From contig WQUE01000074.1 in the NCBI GenBank assembly GCA_009785885.1, forward strand, positions 1-6,843: a DNA stretch of 6,843 nt. Reading direction: 5' to 3'. The DNA is from Actinomycetes bacterium (lineage in GTDB: Bacteria > Actinomycetota > Actinomycetes > Propionibacteriales > Propionibacteriaceae). A program made the position numbers and the translations under genes. A model generated the notes under the pieces. That model was not told where the DNA came from. It did no database searches and was given only the letters and a program-made list of their open reading frames with translations. The stretch's first letter is position 1. Each line of letters begins with the position of its first letter. Positions 6,401 to 6,843 of this stretch are shown piece after piece.

Positions 6401-6843
6401 GCCTGACCCGTGTGGCGACGAAGCGTCACCGCCGGACCCGGTCCGGGACGTCCTGGGTCTTCGGTGACCTGCCTGCCCGCATCGACCTCGGCGGGGGAGT
6501 CGCGGGCTACCCGGCCCTGCGCGACGCGGCGACCTGCGTCACCGAGGTTGTGTGCGACACCGCGGAACGCCAGCATCTCGAGCATCCCCGGGGTGTGTTG
6601 CGCCTGCTTGCCCTCACGCTGCCCGACCCGTCCCCGTATGCCGTGGCGTACCTCAGCAACGAGGACCGCCTGTCCCTGGTCACGAGCGCGTATCCGGACA
6701 GCCGGGCACTGTGGGCCGACGCCCGCCTCAAGGCGATCGCCCGGCTCATGGCCGAGTCGGGCGACGCCGCCACCGTGCGTACCGAGGCGGCGTTCGAGGC
6801 GCTCTCGGTGGCGGTCCGCCGTGGCCTTGCCGAGCGGCTGCGG
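3457..6843 (+). CDS. hrpA: ATP-dependent RNA helicase HrpA, DEAH-box (3' end outside window)
   Basis: The frame stays open for 1129 codons and runs off the window; HrpA proteins are usually about 1300 residues, so perhaps 150-200 are missing. It is an NTP-driven RNA helicase of the DEAH/RHA group. Motifs: GETGSGKTT (39-47, Walker A), TQPRR (64-68), DEAH (133-136), SAT (165-167), ILVFCAGEREI (226-236), LATNVAETS (279-287) and QRAGRCGR (328-335). The HA2 region follows, with TEPEILRTNLASVIL (about 355-369) and PVDPRLGRILLEA (from about 433). An OB-fold region lies near 580-640, and the long C-terminal domain of HrpA proteins (DUF3418) starts near 690. That domain separates it from the shorter HrpB. 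The GTG start has AGGGGGG 7 bases upstream. The N-terminus before Walker A is short, about 38 residues, compared with Escherichia coli HrpA. From memory, Escherichia coli HrpA is linked to mRNA processing and to rescue of stalled ribosomes; the actinobacterial role is not shown here. Confidence 0.96.
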   Translation, partial: MGLGTDAPDLRVASDLPIGAHAGAIAELIAHHQVVIVAGETGSGKTTQLPKICLALGRGAIAHTQPRRIAARSVSARIATELGVPLGGLVGYQVRFTREATAETRLTLMTDGILLAQIGRDRDLRRYDTIVIDEAHERSLTIDFLLGYLKQLLPRRKDLKVVITSATIDTARFSAHFDGAPVVEVSGRGYPVEVRYRPLGPDGDQVDGIVAGVRELRELGHGRGDILVFCAGEREIRDATDALSALRLTDLEVLPLFARLSTAEQQRVFAPHAGQRVVLATNVAETSLTVPGVRYVIDPGFARVSRYSARTKVQRLPIEPISRASADQRAGRCGRVAPGVALRLYTEEDYLARPAFTEPEILRTNLASVILRMADAHLGDIATFPFVEAPEVAQIADGYRLLVELGAITPPDRRGDQARARLTPRGRQLARLPVDPRLGRILLEAADRGCLREALVLVAGFSIQDIRERPLASRAQADALHARFASDEALAAALGEATPKRQAPARRDAVDGGDVAAMLRLWDYLRRRRRELTGNQFRRTCHAEYLNYLRVREWQDLTAQLRDVCAELKLRPASGEAPMPDVLMSVLSGYLSHVGLLEVAPSRPPTGARRTRAPREYLGARGARFVISPASVLARHPPPLVMAIDLVETTRLWAHAAASVDAAWVEEVGAHLLKRSYAQPHFSSDTGTVVAYEKVSLLGVPLVVDRLAGFADIDPVQSRALFIRQGLVERGWTPGVGSAWRDTLEHNWWLWGQLENLEERTRRRDLLIGDDDLYAFYDARLPEGIVSVAAMETWAREAPSATRSLMAREDDLTSRDATFRLDQFPDTWHIGGLDLPVAYVFAPGAERDGVTVTVRLAQLGGLPPEPFTWQVPGLRADTATELLRHLPKAVRTRFVPATDAARRALAWLGDHDADQTRPFTAELGRALTALTGETVEASAWAPQDIPAPLQVGFVVTDGDRTLAYGKDLAALKKALAPRVEARLTRVATKRHRRTRSGTSWVFGDLPARIDLGGGVAGYPALRDAATCVTEVVCDTAERQHLEHPRGVLRLLALTLPDPSPYAVAYLSNEDRLSLVTSAYPDSRALWADARLKAIARLMAESGDAATVRTEAAFEALSVAVRRGLAERLR

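Noticed and set aside
3889..6585. Very long minus-strand open frames (about 450 codons each) opposite hrpA
   Set aside because: They lie antisense to a gene with all helicase motifs, have Arg/Gly/Ala/Pro-rich translations with no recognisable domain, and arise from the scarcity of stops in GC-rich DNA.
1..6843. A new mobile, defence or biosynthetic system
   Set aside because: All six genes are recognisable conserved chromosomal genes, gaps are short (at most 117 bases), and no transposase, integrase, tRNA, array or unknown gene is present.

Overview
This 6.8 kb window is very GC-rich, uses GTG starts freely and carries rbpA, an RNA polymerase-binding factor restricted to Actinobacteria, so the source is a high-GC actinobacterium. 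The genus cannot be read from the sequence. It is not a typical mycobacterial layout: the apolipoprotein N-acyltransferase and the polyprenol-phosphate mannosyltransferase are separate genes here, and RbpA has the complete zinc ligand set seen in Streptomyces rather than the zinc-free mycobacterial form.

Layout: (1) the 3' end of lnt (1-344, +), whose upstream part lies outside the window; (2) ppm (399-1211, +), in the usual lnt-ppm order; (3) rbpA (1568-1230, -), converging on ppm with an 18-bp gap; (4) a glycerophosphodiester phosphodiesterase gene (2468-1686, -), upstream of rbpA on the same strand; (5) a 74-bp divergent region; (6) pdxY, a pyridoxal kinase gene (2543-3412, +); (7) hrpA, a DEAH-box RNA helicase gene (3457 to the window end, +), open for 1129 codons and cut by the window edge.

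Lnt and Ppm belong to the membrane-side steps of lipoprotein acylation and mannosylation. RbpA acts with RNA polymerase and the housekeeping sigma factor. The phosphodiesterase, the kinase and the helicase are metabolic or RNA-handling genes with no obvious common pathway. Coding is dense and I see no mobile element, RNA gene, CRISPR array or defence module.

I did not find a new system. The most informative non-coding signal is upstream of rbpA: a GGGAAT-N19-GTT pair matching the SigR/SigH thiol-oxidative-stress promoter class, in addition to a TATACT housekeeping-type -10. Weaker signals are two facing -10-like hexamers 6-7 bases before the GTG starts of the divergent genes (possible leaderless transcription), and a 9-bp direct repeat holding the two convergent stop codons.
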